DNA from: RI-153 sp963721725
Lineage (GTDB): Bacteria; Chloroflexota; Anaerolineae; Caldilineales; Caldilineaceae
NCBI GenBank assembly: GCA_963721725.1
Contig: CAVRLX010000018.1
Location: forward strand, 26,308 to 90,307
Reading direction: 5' to 3'
DNA: 64,000 nucleotides
In this document: piece after piece, positions 47,214 to 56,665 of the stretch
How positions within the stretch are numbered: the stretch's first letter is position 1
Layout: every line of letters begins with the position of its first letter
Position numbers and translations under genes: made by a program
Notes under the pieces: model-generated
What the model was told of the DNA's origin: nothing
The model's input: only the letters and a program-made list of their open reading frames with translations
Database searches by the model: none

Positions 47214-48398
47214 ATGAAAATCACACGAATCAAGACCTTTCTCGTCGACGGCGGTTTTCGCCCGTGGACTTTTGTCAAAGTGGAAACCAGCGAGCCGGGG
47301 CTGGTGGGGTGGGGCGATTGCACCGATTGGGGATCGCCGGGGCCGGTGGCGGCCACGGTGGCGCGCTATGCCGAGTGGGTGATCGGGCGCGATCCCATGC
47401 AGGCCGAGGCGATCTGGTGGGATCTGCACACGGCCTCGGTGCGGCACATCGGCGGTATCGCGTATAAGGCTATGAGCGGCATCGACTCCGCGCTGTGGGA
47501 CATCCGCGGCAAGGCGCTGGGCGCGCCGGTTTGGCAGCTTCTGGGCGGCAAGATGCGCGACAAGATGCGGCTCTATTGGTCGCATTGTGGCAGTGTGCGG
47601 GCGCGCCACGCCGAAGTGCTGGGCGTTTCCCCCGTAGAAACCACGGACGATTTACGCCGCCTCGCTGTGGAAGTGCGCGAACGCGGCTACACCGCCCTGA
47701 AAACCAACCTTTTTACGCTGACAGACCGGCCCGACGCCACGCCGCTGCTCAACCGCTTCACCCACCACGCCGGCGACGCGCACCCGTCGGTGATTCGCAA
47801 CGCTGAATTGATCGTGGGCATCTTCCGCGAAGAGTTGGGGCCAGATGTGGGCATTGCGCTGGATGTGGCCTTCACCTTCAAACTGGGCGGGGCGGTGAAG
47901 TTGGCCCAGGCGTTGGAACCGTACAACCTTATGTGGCTGGAAACCGAGACGTTCGACCCTGACGCGCTGGCCCTCATCCGTCAATCCACACGCACGACGA
48001 TCTGCACCGGCGAAAGCATCTTTGGGCTGCACGGTTATCGACCCTATTTGGAGCGCCACGCCCAAGATGTGATCATGCCCGACTTTGCCTGGAATGGCAT
48101 CACCCTGGGCAAGAAGATCTGTGATCTGGCCCACGCCTACGACACGCTGATTGCTCCTCATAACTGTCACAGCCCGCTGAACACGCTGGTCTCGGCCAAC
48201 GTCTGCGCCACCGTGCCTAATTTCTTTATCCACGAGTTCGACGTAGATGATGCGCCCTGGCGCGATGACCTGATGACCCATCCCTTTGAGATCGAAGACG
48301 GCTATCTCAAAATTCCCACTCGCCCCGGCCTGGGGTCAGATCTCATCGAAGAACAATTGTTAAAACACCCCGCTGGACACTATCCCCACGCTCGCTAG
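47214..48398 (+). CDS. Mandelate racemase/galactonate dehydratase-like enzyme
   Basis: 394 residues from the ATG at 47214 (MKITRIKTFLVDGG); the frame is open upstream over the PIN gene but that part is not homologous. Metal ligands are in IALDVAF (Asp), MWLETETFD (Glu) and CTGESIFG (Glu), with the general-base His in IAPHNCHSP and the Lys in TALKTNLF. The layout matches the mandelate racemase subgroup that dehydrates sugar acids. Unlike the family member at 39285-40441, its frame is intact. Confidence 0.9.
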   Translation: MKITRIKTFLVDGGFRPWTFVKVETSEPGLVGWGDCTDWGSPGPVAATVARYAEWVIGRDPMQAEAIWWDLHTASVRHIGGIAYKAMSGIDSALWDIRGKALGAPVWQLLGGKMRDKMRLYWSHCGSVRARHAEVLGVSPVETTDDLRRLAVEVRERGYTALKTNLFTLTDRPDATPLLNRFTHHAGDAHPSVIRNAELIVGIFREELGPDVGIALDVAFTFKLGGAVKLAQALEPYNLMWLETETFDPDALALIRQSTRTTICTGESIFGLHGYRPYLERHAQDVIMPDFAWNGITLGKKICDLAHAYDTLIAPHNCHSPLNTLVSANVCATVPNFFIHEFDVDDAPWRDDLMTHPFEIEDGYLKIPTRPGLGSDLIEEQLLKHPAGHYPHAR

Positions 48399-48412
48399 GG
48401 ACCGCATACAAA

Positions 48413-48455
48413 AGCCCGGCGCCATCACAAAGCTACAGTGTGATGGCGCCGGGCT
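48413..48455. terminator. Perfect 16-base hairpin between convergent genes
   Basis: AGCCCGGCGCCATCAC (48413-48428) pairs exactly with GTGATGGCGCCGGGCT (48440-48455). On the minus strand it is followed by TTTTGT, so it ends the lipid-kinase transcript, and perhaps also the plus-strand enolase transcript. Confidence 0.75.
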
Positions 48456-48493
48456 GAATGAGGGTATCCGCAGACGAATTCTGAAATCTATTC

Positions 48494-48582
48494 GTAACGA
48501 TACAGGGTTAGGGTGCGACGCACTCGCCACACAAGCTTTTACAACCAATCTATCCCTGGCGATGCGTCGCACTGCATCGTTA
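48494..48582. repeat. Dispersed palindromic repeat, copy f
   Basis: GTAACGATACAGG with GGGTGCGACGCACTCGCCA on the left. The right arm is decayed by small losses (GGCGATGCGTCGCACTGCATCGTTA). It lies between the convergent enolase and lipid-kinase genes. Confidence 0.85.
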
Positions 48583-48590
48583 GATCGACT

Positions 48591-49523
48591 CTAATTCACG
48601 CCGGGCGGCAGCCAGAGTTCCAGGGCGTGGGGCAGCACCTCGATGGTTAGGATAGGGCGTTCTGCGGCCATTGCTTCCAACTGACCATTCAGATCGCCGT
48701 TGGTCTCTTTGCGGGGATGGACATCGGCATCCACATGGATGGGAAAGCCGGTCCACTCCACTTCGAGTTTGCGGCCAGAATAACGACGCACATTGGGCAC
48801 TTTGTCAAAGCCCTGGGTCAGCAGCCCCGTGACATACGAGACAAAAGGCGTGCGCTCATCGTTGTGGACACAAACAATCTCCAAAAAGCCGTCATTCGGA
48901 TCAGCATCGGGGGCAAGACTCAAGCGCGGCCCCACCGCTTTGGTGTTGAGCACCTCCACCATGAGATAGTCGCTGGTAATGTCTTCGCCGTCCAACAAAA
49001 CTTTGCTGCTATAACTGCCATAGTTGTTGAGCGTTTTGGTGAGCGTGCTAATCCCGCGGAAGATGCTCTTGCCCTGTTCCGGGTCATAGAGGGCCAGAAT
49101 ATCGGCGAAAAAGCCAAAGCCTGCCCCCTCTAAAAAGTAACTTTCGCCCCAGGGGGCCACAAAATGGCCGATGTCGAAATGGCGTTTGCGCGGATGGTCC
49201 AGACTGCGCACGATCTCCTGGGGGCTGCCTTTGATGCCAAATGTGTTGGCAATGTTATTGGCCGTGCCCAATGGGATCAGCGCCAGCGCTACCTTTTTGC
49301 CCACAAGCCGCAGCGCCACTGCGCGCAGCGTGCCATCGCCGCCAGCGGCAATCACCAATCCTTGGGCATGGGAAAGCACCTCGTCCAGTTCGGCTTCGCT
49401 TTCGGTCTCGCGACATTCCGCCGCAAAGCCAATCTCACCCAGAATTGTAAGCAGTTCTGCGCTGTCGACTTTGTCTGTGTTGCCTGCATTTTTGTTCAAA
49501 ATCAGAGTTGCCGGGGTTGTCAT
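48591..49523 (-). CDS. Diacylglycerol/lipid kinase family protein
   Basis: 310 residues. The catalytic nucleotide loop GGDGT is at residues 61-65 (VIAAGGDGTLRAVA), followed by IPLGTANNIANTFGI, the conserved second motif of the YegS/DagK/ sphingosine-kinase fold. A C-terminal beta domain binds the lipid. These cytoplasmic enzymes phosphorylate diacylglycerol or related lipids. The next gene, transcribed just upstream with an 11-base gap, is an LPG-synthase-like flippase, which supports a role in membrane-lipid metabolism. Confidence 0.9.
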   Translation of the reverse strand: MTTPATLILNKNAGNTDKVDSAELLTILGEIGFAAECRETESEAELDEVLSHAQGLVIAAGGDGTLRAVALRLVGKKVALALIPLGTANNIANTFGIKGSPQEIVRSLDHPRKRHFDIGHFVAPWGESYFLEGAGFGFFADILALYDPEQGKSIFRGISTLTKTLNNYGSYSSKVLLDGEDITSDYLMVEVLNTKAVGPRLSLAPDADPNDGFLEIVCVHNDERTPFVSYVTGLLTQGFDKVPNVRRYSGRKLEVEWTGFPIHVDADVHPRKETNGDLNGQLEAMAAERPILTIEVLPHALELWLPPGVN

Positions 49524-49533
49524 TCAGGATTTC

Positions 49534-50523
49534 CTATAAAGTGGATTCAGATTGAACAGAACTGGCTTTCGAGCTTTTGCGGGTGGCATCTTCGGCGTTG
49601 CCGCGCCACGCAAAAAAGTAGACGACCGATCCCATCATTGCCTGCCAGAGTGTGGTGCAGACCCGAAAGACGGCCACGGCCACCGAGGCCGGATTGGTGG
49701 CAACCCCAGCGCTGGAGACCAAAAAGCCCACCATGCCTGCCTCGGTAATGCCTACCCCGCCCGGGACAGGTGCAATGCGGGCCAACAACGCCGGCAGCAC
49801 ATAGGCCAGGAAAAGCATGTGATACATCAGCGGTTGCCCAATCCCCAGCAGCGCAAAATAGAGCACCACCGGCATCAGCGCATAGCCGACAGCCGTGATT
49901 GCCAGCGTCACCACCATGGTTTTGGGGCGCAATTCGATTTTGGCCGACCGTTGAAACTCTGCCCACATCTCCTCTTTTTTAAAGCGCCGCGCCAATCGAT
50001 CTATCATGTGGAAGAGTCCTGTGCGCACAGCCGGGACCAAAAGCAAGAGTCCCACTATGCCCAAGACCCCCATTAAAATAAGCACCGGCGTGCGCGCCTC
50101 TGGAAACCAAAGCGCTGCAATCATCGAGCCGCTGATCAACACCACCTGATCAAGCAGGCTGGCGAAAGTCACCGCCACGGCAGCCTTGCCCACCGGGATG
50201 CCCGCCTGGGCCATCATCCCAGCGCGAGCGGCAAAGCCACCGGGTAGCAGCGTGGCGGCTTGACCAGCCCAAAAGATGCGGAAAAGTGTGCTGGCTTTGG
50301 CTTCGGGGGCAATCACACGCGTCAAAATCACAAAACGCCAAGCGTTCAACCCCATGTAAATTGCCGTTAGCCCCAGCATCACCGGAATGTAGCGGTATTG
50401 GAAGGTTTGTACCGCTTGCCAAAATTCGTCGCCGTTAAGATACTTCACCGCAGCCATGACGACGCCGCCGATGATAAGGGCGTGCATGGCAAATTTCAGA
50501 AGCCGACGTTTGTCTTTAAACAT
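49534..50523 (-). CDS. Lysylphosphatidylglycerol synthase-like transmembrane protein (UPF0104)
   Basis: 329 residues and about eight hydrophobic segments. The family pattern is visible in TRVIAPEAKASTLFRIFWAGQAATLLPGGF and APVPGGVGITEAGMVGFL. The family is the flippase half of MprF-like proteins, without the aminoacyl-transferase half, and probably moves lipids across the membrane. It is 11 bases upstream of the lipid-kinase gene on the same strand, so the two are one operon. The charged C-terminal tail is Ser/Lys-rich. Confidence 0.87.
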   Translation of the reverse strand: MFKDKRRLLKFAMHALIIGGVVMAAVKYLNGDEFWQAVQTFQYRYIPVMLGLTAIYMGLNAWRFVILTRVIAPEAKASTLFRIFWAGQAATLLPGGFAARAGMMAQAGIPVGKAAVAVTFASLLDQVVLISGSMIAALWFPEARTPVLILMGVLGIVGLLLLVPAVRTGLFHMIDRLARRFKKEEMWAEFQRSAKIELRPKTMVVTLAITAVGYALMPVVLYFALLGIGQPLMYHMLFLAYVLPALLARIAPVPGGVGITEAGMVGFLVSSAGVATNPASVAVAVFRVCTTLWQAMMGSVVYFFAWRGNAEDATRKSSKASSVQSESTL

Positions 50524-50542
50524 AATAATTCCTTACTTCACA

Positions 50543-50635
50543 GTAACAATACAGGCCTAGGGTGCGTCGCACTTGCCACACAAGCATTTCACAACCGTTC
50601 AACTCCTGGCAAGTACCTCGCACCCGAATAGGTAC
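50543..50635. repeat. Dispersed palindromic repeat, copy g (diverged)
   Basis: GTAACAATACAGGCCTAGGGTGCGTCGCACTTGCCA pattern on the left, mirrored imperfectly by TGGCAAGTACCTCGCACCCG and TAGGTAC on the right. Several substitutions separate it from copies b and e. It lies between two minus-strand genes. Confidence 0.75.
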
Positions 50636-50648
50636 ATTTCACAATTCT

Positions 50649-51806
50649 TTATTTCACTGTAGACGATCTCACTGTAGACGGCAGAATAATCGTTGGCTCT
50701 TGGGGGGGCGTCTTCGATTCTGCGTTCGGGTCCGACTCTCCAATCAGCACACCGCCACTATCGGTACGCCACTGGTTCTTGTGTAGCGCCGGTTCAATCA
50801 CAAAGTGTTGAATCAGCACTTGCAACGCGCCGGCAATCGGAATGGCGAGAATCGCCCCTACCACACCGTTGAGCGTGCCGCCAGCCACCAGCGCCACCAC
50901 CACTACCAGCGAGTTGACGCCAACGTTGCTCTCCATGACTTTAGGCACGAGCACGTTGGATTCTAACTGTTGGATGACCAAGTAAAGCGCTACCACCAGC
51001 AGCCCAGTGATCGGCGACACGGAGAAGGCAATCAGCACGGCTGGCACTGCCCCGATAATCGGCCCCACCACAGGGATGGCTTCAGTTAGCCCAGCCACCA
51101 CGGCCAACGGCAATGCATAGGGAACGCCCAAAAGCAGCAGCCCAATAAATGAAGCTATCCCCACGGCCAGCATCAGAATCGCTTGTCCGCGTACATAGGC
51201 CCCCAGTGTCTGCTCAATGTCCGTCCATACCTGCAACGTCTTGGCACGATGTCGCACAGGGCTAAGATGCAAAACGGTCTCGAGGAACCTCTCTCGATTG
51301 GTGAGCCAATAAAAGCTCATCACCAAGGCCAGGAAGAACTGCCCCACGCCGGTTAACGTGGTCATCGCCACAGGCAGGGCCTGTTCCCGTGCCGTGTCAT
51401 TGGCTTCCAAGAGCAGGCCACGCAACTGGTCGGGAACCTGCATCACAGGAACCACCATGTTGAACTTCTGCCAGAAGAAGAGCAGCACACTGCCCATAAA
51501 GCTCTGCACTTGCCGAATCAGAAGGTCGCCCGCCAGAATGTCCAGGGTAAACGTTGCCAGCGGCGGCACGCTGACAATGATCAGACCAAGCAGCGCGCCA
51601 AAGATAAGCAGATAGAGCAGCACCACAGCCACCCCCTGGGGCATGCCGCGCGCCGTCAGAAAGTTAGCATAGGGGCGAACTGTAGAGGCAAAAATAATGG
51701 CAATAAAAAGTACCAAGAGGATTTCAGCCAAGTACCAGAGCAGAACAAGCGCTGCCGCCGTTGCCAGTACAATACAAGTTTTGTAGAAGACGTGCCATCC
51801 GTTCAT
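50649..51806 (-). CDS. AI-2E family transporter (PerM-like)
   Basis: 385 residues, about eight hydrophobic helices. The family pattern is in GIPLLGVPYALPLAVVAGLTEAIPVVGPIIGAVPAVLIAF-type sequence and QQLESNVLVPKVMESNVGVNSLVVVVALVAGGTLNGVVGAILAIPIAG, written here in part as seen at residues about 215-330. The family includes exporters of quorum signals and Na+/H+ antiporters, so the transported substrate is open. The tail from residue about 350 is acidic and poorly conserved. It has its own promoter region upstream. Confidence 0.9.
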   Translation of the reverse strand: MNGWHVFYKTCIVLATAAALVLLWYLAEILLVLFIAIIFASTVRPYANFLTARGMPQGVAVVLLYLLIFGALLGLIIVSVPPLATFTLDILAGDLLIRQVQSFMGSVLLFFWQKFNMVVPVMQVPDQLRGLLLEANDTAREQALPVAMTTLTGVGQFFLALVMSFYWLTNRERFLETVLHLSPVRHRAKTLQVWTDIEQTLGAYVRGQAILMLAVGIASFIGLLLLGVPYALPLAVVAGLTEAIPVVGPIIGAVPAVLIAFSVSPITGLLVVALYLVIQQLESNVLVPKVMESNVGVNSLVVVVALVAGGTLNGVVGAILAIPIAGALQVLIQHFVIEPALHKNQWRTDSGGVLIGESDPNAESKTPPQEPTIILPSTVRSSTVK

Positions 51807-52280
51807 GAGAAGGTTGACTCTTTGTTGGTGGGGTGACCCAGGCGAATGTAGATAATGCGAACAGTATAGATATCTTCAAAGCAGAAATCTATATATCAGG
51901 AGAGAAAGCCAGATACAGATAAAGATAGGGTTTCGCTTGGTCATCTCAGGCTTTATTTGCCTTTGACAAGCCCGTCAATCTACGATAAATTATGCCTGCG
52001 TGATGACCCCCAGTCATCGGGTGCAGCTTTCTCTCCAAAATAAACCAGATTTTTACAAATTTTCCTTTCTCTATCCGATGCCACTCGCTTCGCTGATACG
52101 CAGTTTTGTTCTGGATGCGTGGAGTTTTAAACAACTCCCAGACGACAAACATTGAGCTTTTTTCACCAAAATTCTCATCACCCTTTTCGGCCATGCGGTT
52201 TCCCCTGTGTTGGTCTTTCCCACATTGCCACCGATCTTATTTTGTTTGTTTCCATACACTACCCAAAGAAGGATGTGACC
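51807..52280. other. 474-base AT-richer intergenic region
   Basis: No gene is evident. The region carries the leaders of two divergent genes: the AI-2E gene to the left and the peptide-importer operon to the right. AT content is clearly above the coding average. A promoter-like sequence is listed separately. Confidence 0.5.
51963..51991 (+). promoter_or_regulatory. Sigma70-type promoter candidate for the opp operon
   Basis: TTGACA (51963-51968), 17-base spacer, TAAATT (51986-51991). It would give a leader of about 280 bases before the binding-protein gene. It was found by pattern only. Confidence 0.35.
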
Positions 52281-54287
52281 ATGAACCATTGGCAAACGCA
52301 GAAATCAACTGCACGCTGGCTGGCGCTCTGGCTGATCATCGCCATGCTGCTGGCCGCTTGTGGGCCGCGGCCAGAGCTTCCCGCCGCCGAAGCCCCCGCT
52401 GCTGAGGAAGCCGCCGCTACTGAACCCGCGACCGAAGCGCCTGCCGCGGCCGAAGCCCCCGCCACGGCTGATGGCGAATACCGCGAAGCGCCCATGCTGG
52501 CAGAGATGGTGGCCGCCGGAACCCTGCCTCCCCTTTCCGAACGCCTGCCCGCCGAGCCGCTGGTGGTGGAGCCGTATGAGTCCATCGGCAAATATGGTGG
52601 CACGTGGCATCGTGCTTTCACCGGCGTCAAGGATTTTCACGCCTGGGGCCGTGTTAACTACGATCCCGTGTTGCGCTGGGCACCTAACTTCGCTGACCCC
52701 GTACAGCCGGGCCTGGCGAAATCTTGGGAATGGAACGATGAGGGCACCGAGCTGACCCTCTATTTCCGCGAAGGGCTGAAATGGTCCGACGGTGTGCCCT
52801 GGACGGTGGACGATATTATCTTCTGGTGGGAAAACATTGAACTCGACACCAACATCACCCCTTCCCCGCACATTGAGTGGACGGTGGATGGCGAGCCGAT
52901 GACGCTGGAGAAGATCGACGACATCACCATCAAGTTCATCTTCCCCGGCCCCAGCGGTATTGTCGAGACGATGGGCCTAGCCTTCCACGGCCACCAATGG
53001 CCGCTGGCCTTTGAGCGCTTCGGCGTTTTTGCCCCCAAGCACTATCTGGAACAGTATCACCCCAAGACCAATCCAGACGTGAAAGATTATACGCTCTTTG
53101 AAGAAAAGGCATTTGACTACAACATTGAACGCCCTGTAATCTGGGCCTGGAAGCCCGTACAATGGGAAGCCGGGGCCACGGAGATGGTGCTGGAACGCAA
53201 CCCCTACTACTGGAAAGTTGACCCCGAAGGCAACCAACTGCCCTATATTGATCGGGTGCATATGTCCTTGGTCGAAAACACCGAAGCTGTAGCCGTTATG
53301 GCTGCCGCCGGTAAACTGGACATGCAACAGCGCGGCCTCAGCCTGGACAAGCTGCCCGTCTTGAAGCAGAACGAAGAAGCTGGCGATTACACCGTGAGCC
53401 TCTGGTCCAGCGATGGTGCGTCCAGTCTTGCTCTCCAGCCCAACCAGAGCTACGCCGATGAGAAATATCGGGAGTTGATGCAAAATGTAGACTTCCGCTA
53501 TGCCCTCTCCCAGGCAATTGACCGCGACCTGATCAACGACATCGCCTACCTGGGCCAGGCCACCCCCACCACCCAATCGGTCGGCCCTGCCACCTCCTGG
53601 TATGTGGAGGAGATGGCGATGTTCAAGGGTGAGTTCGACCAGGAAGAATCCAAACGGCTGCTGGAAGAGAGCGTTGGCCTGGTCATGGGCGACAACGGCT
53701 TCTACACCTTCGCCGACGGCTCGGAACTGACCCTGATCATCGAGTCTTCCGAAACGGCTGGCCCGAACCTGGATGCGCTGGAACTGATTGTCGAGCAACT
53801 CAAAGAGGTGGGCCTGAGCACCACGCTCAAGACCATGAACCGCGATCTCTATTGGCCGCGTGCGATTGGCAACGAAGTCATGATCAACGTCTGGGGCACA
53901 GGCAGCATCTTCCCGCTCATGAACCCCGACAATCTATTGGCCTTCAATGAAAAGTCCTTCTGGGGACCGCAGTTTGGCATCTGGTACCAGACCCAGGGCG
54001 CTTCGGGCGAAGAACCCCCCGCCCATATCAAAGAAGGGCAAGAGATTTTCGCCAAGATCCTGAGCACGGTTGATTCTGAAGAACAGGCCAAACTGGGCCA
54101 GGAACTGGTGCGCAACGCCACTGAAAACATGTGGGCCATCAACATCGCGGGGCGCGCGCCCCTGCCCTTGGTGGTGAAGAACAACATGCGCAACGTCTGG
54201 GCCACCCCGGACTACACCGCTTCCTGGATTGCCATGTCGCCCGGCAACCAGAACCCTTCTACCTATTACTTTGACGATGAAGAATAG
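52281..54287 (+). CDS. oppA: Peptide ABC transporter substrate-binding lipoprotein (SBP family 5)
   Basis: 668 residues from the ATG at 52281, 8 bases after AAGGA; the frame is open 43 codons upstream without sense. A lipoprotein signal ends in MLLAAC (Cys27), then an Ala/Pro/Glu linker of about 50 residues. The body has the family 5 layout: FREGLKWSDGVPWTVDDIIFWWENI, MVLERNPYYWKVDPEGNQLPYIDRV and DFRYALSQAIDRDLINDIAY. It binds peptides or other oligomers. It is first in an operon with two permeases and two ATPases. The body is longer than typical OppA (about 540), fitting the larger environmental subfamily. Confidence 0.93.
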   Translation: MNHWQTQKSTARWLALWLIIAMLLAACGPRPELPAAEAPAAEEAAATEPATEAPAAAEAPATADGEYREAPMLAEMVAAGTLPPLSERLPAEPLVVEPYESIGKYGGTWHRAFTGVKDFHAWGRVNYDPVLRWAPNFADPVQPGLAKSWEWNDEGTELTLYFREGLKWSDGVPWTVDDIIFWWENIELDTNITPSPHIEWTVDGEPMTLEKIDDITIKFIFPGPSGIVETMGLAFHGHQWPLAFERFGVFAPKHYLEQYHPKTNPDVKDYTLFEEKAFDYNIERPVIWAWKPVQWEAGATEMVLERNPYYWKVDPEGNQLPYIDRVHMSLVENTEAVAVMAAAGKLDMQQRGLSLDKLPVLKQNEEAGDYTVSLWSSDGASSLALQPNQSYADEKYRELMQNVDFRYALSQAIDRDLINDIAYLGQATPTTQSVGPATSWYVEEMAMFKGEFDQEESKRLLEESVGLVMGDNGFYTFADGSELTLIIESSETAGPNLDALELIVEQLKEVGLSTTLKTMNRDLYWPRAIGNEVMINVWGTGSIFPLMNPDNLLAFNEKSFWGPQFGIWYQTQGASGEEPPAHIKEGQEIFAKILSTVDSEEQAKLGQELVRNATENMWAINIAGRAPLPLVVKNNMRNVWATPDYTASWIAMSPGNQNPSTYYFDDEE

Positions 54288-54370
54288 TTTGTAACGTGGC
54301 GCAGGGGTGAAGAGAGGGTCTATGCTCTTCACCCCTGCGCTATTCTTCCCGCTTGAAAGGGTTCGCCTCC

Positions 54371-55354
54371 ATGCTTGCCTTCATTCTGCGCCGCCTGCTG
54401 TCCATGATCCCATTGCTCTTTATCGTCTCTGTGATCACTTTCTTTATCATCCAACTGCCGCCCGGCGACTTCTTTGACACCATGCAGGCGGACATCGCCC
54501 AGCAAGGCAGCGCCCAAGATTCGCAGATCTATCAGGTGTTGCGCGTGCGCTATGGCCTGGATCAACCGCTACACATCCAATATCTGCGCTGGATTCAAGG
54601 CTGGCCGGAGGGCGACTTTGGCTACTCCTTGGGCTGGAACAGCCCGGTCTGGCCGCTGGTGCGCGATCGCCTAGCCTATACTGTACTGTTGGGCGCATTC
54701 TCCCTGCTCATTACTGTTACCTATGCCATCCCCGTGGGCATCTATTCCGCCACCCATCAATATTCTCTCAACGACAACCTGCTCTCACTGGGGGGCTTTT
54801 TGGGCCTCTCCTTGCCGGGCTTTTTGTTGGCCCTCTTTTGGATGTTCCTGGGGGCGCTGGTCTTGCGGATCGATGTGGGCGGGGTGATGTCGCCGGAATT
54901 TAGCGGCGAACCCATGAGTTGGGAAAAATTTGTCGATCTATGGAATCACTTCTGGCCGCCTGCGCTGATCCTGGGGCTTGCCAGCACCGCCCAGATGCAG
55001 CGTATCATGCGCAGCAGTATGCTTGATGTCATGGGCCAGCAATACATCACCACCGCCCGTGCCAAAGGACTCAAAGAGAGCCAGGTCGTCAACAAATATG
55101 CCGTGCGCGTCGCCATCAACCCTATGATCAGCGTCTTCGCCCTAGAGATCCCCAAGATCATCTCTGAGTCGGCGTTGGTGGGCATTGTGATGTCGCTGCC
55201 CACCACTGGGCCTCTCTTCTTGCGGGCGTTGCAAACCCAGGACATGTATCTGGCCGGCACCTTCCTGCTCTTTATGACCTTCCTGCTCATGATCGCCGAT
55301 CTCCTGGCCGACATTGCACTGGCCTGGGCCGACCCAAGGATTGTTTACGAATGA
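54371..55354 (+). CDS. oppB: Peptide ABC transporter permease, OppB type
   Basis: 327 residues from the ATG at 54371 (MLAFILRRLLSMIPLLFIVS), the standard OppB start; TTG 54353 is less likely. Six hydrophobic helices. The EAA-type loop is YITTARAKGLKESQVVNKYAVRVAINP near residue 230. The ATGA overlap with oppC implies coupling. It forms half of the membrane channel of the importer. Confidence 0.93.
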   Translation: MLAFILRRLLSMIPLLFIVSVITFFIIQLPPGDFFDTMQADIAQQGSAQDSQIYQVLRVRYGLDQPLHIQYLRWIQGWPEGDFGYSLGWNSPVWPLVRDRLAYTVLLGAFSLLITVTYAIPVGIYSATHQYSLNDNLLSLGGFLGLSLPGFLLALFWMFLGALVLRIDVGGVMSPEFSGEPMSWEKFVDLWNHFWPPALILGLASTAQMQRIMRSSMLDVMGQQYITTARAKGLKESQVVNKYAVRVAINPMISVFALEIPKIISESALVGIVMSLPTTGPLFLRALQTQDMYLAGTFLLFMTFLLMIADLLADIALAWADPRIVYE

Positions 55355-56571
55355 GTTACGTGCCCTCACCCAAGCATATTACCCGATCTGAGGAACTCTT
55401 TGATCTCTATCGCGAACTGGATCGCAAACTCCAGGAAGAGCGCTATGCCGAAGATGTGCTGATCGACGCCGCAGCCCAGACCAAGACCAAAGAGGACGAA
55501 AACCGCTACGCCCTCTCCCAATGGAGCCTCATGTGGCGCAAATTTGTACGCAATCGGGCGGCACTGGCCGGTGGCATCATTATCCTCTTGCTCTACATCA
55601 TCGCGGTTTTTGCCGGTTTTCTCTCGCCCTATACCCTGACCACCCGTTTCCGCGATCGCATCTATTTGCCGCCACAAGGCATCCATTTCTTCGACGAAGG
55701 CCGCTTTGGCCCCTTTGTCTATGGTGCCAAAACTGCGCTAAACATGGAAACATTGGAGCGCATCTCTGAGACGGACACCACGGTCAAATATCCTGTGCGC
55801 TTCTTCACCCAGGGCGAACCGTATCAACTTTTGGGCCTTTTCGAGACCGATATTCACCTTTTTGGCACGGAAGATGGCGCCATCAACCTGCTGGGCACGG
55901 ATCGCCAGGGCCGTGACATGTTTACGCGTATCCTCATCGGCAGCCAGGTTTCGCTGACGATTGGCCTCGTGGGCGTCTTTCTCAGTCTCTCGCTTGGCAC
56001 AGTTTTGGGGATCACCTCGGGCTTTTTCGGCGGCAAGATCGACGAGTTGATCCAGCGCGTCATCGAACTGGTGCGCTCGTTCCCGTCGATCCCGTTGTGG
56101 ATGGCGCTCTCGGCGGCGATCCCCGCGGCCTGGCCGCCCATGCGTATCTATTTTGCCGTCACGATTATCCTCTCGCTGATTGGCTGGACCTGGCTGGCGC
56201 GCCAGTTGCGCGGCCTCACCCTCTCGCTGCGTGGCGCGGACTATGTGTTGGCGGCGCGGCTCATGGGGGCCAGCAACAGCCGCATTATCTTCAAACATCT
56301 GGTTCCCGCCTCGCTGGGCCACATTATTGTGGTGGCAACTCTGGCCATGCCCTCCATGATTTTGGCTGAAACCGCCCTCAGTTTCCTGGGACTGGGCCTT
56401 CAGCCGCCGGTGACCAGTTGGGGCGTGCTGCTCAAAGAGGTGCAAGATCTCCAATCCATCGCTCTCTATCCCTGGGTCTTCACGCCTGTGCTTTTTATCG
56501 TCGTCACCGTACTCGCCTTTAACTTCCTGGGCGACGGTCTGCGCGACGCGGCAGATCCGTATACACGGTAG
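55351..56571 (+). CDS. oppC: Peptide ABC transporter permease, OppC type
   Basis: 406 residues. The N-terminal 65 residues form a charged cytoplasmic leader, common in long OppC proteins. Then come a first helix and a large exported insert of about 120 residues, ending in GTDRQGRDMFTRILIGSQVSLTIGLVGV, the OppC signature. The EAA loop is DYVLAARLMGASNSRIIFKHLVP. The start overlaps the oppB stop by 4 bases. Confidence 0.93.
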   Translation: MSYVPSPKHITRSEELFDLYRELDRKLQEERYAEDVLIDAAAQTKTKEDENRYALSQWSLMWRKFVRNRAALAGGIIILLLYIIAVFAGFLSPYTLTTRFRDRIYLPPQGIHFFDEGRFGPFVYGAKTALNMETLERISETDTTVKYPVRFFTQGEPYQLLGLFETDIHLFGTEDGAINLLGTDRQGRDMFTRILIGSQVSLTIGLVGVFLSLSLGTVLGITSGFFGGKIDELIQRVIELVRSFPSIPLWMALSAAIPAAWPPMRIYFAVTIILSLIGWTWLARQLRGLTLSLRGADYVLAARLMGASNSRIIFKHLVPASLGHIIVVATLAMPSMILAETALSFLGLGLQPPVTSWGVLLKEVQDLQSIALYPWVFTPVLFIVVTVLAFNFLGDGLRDAADPYTR

Positions 56572-56665
56572 GAAGTAATTCGTAATTCGTAAAGGGCCAA
56601 TATCGGACAATCACGCATCACGATCACGCAACACGCATCACTCATTCACCCGCGATCAGGTTCTC

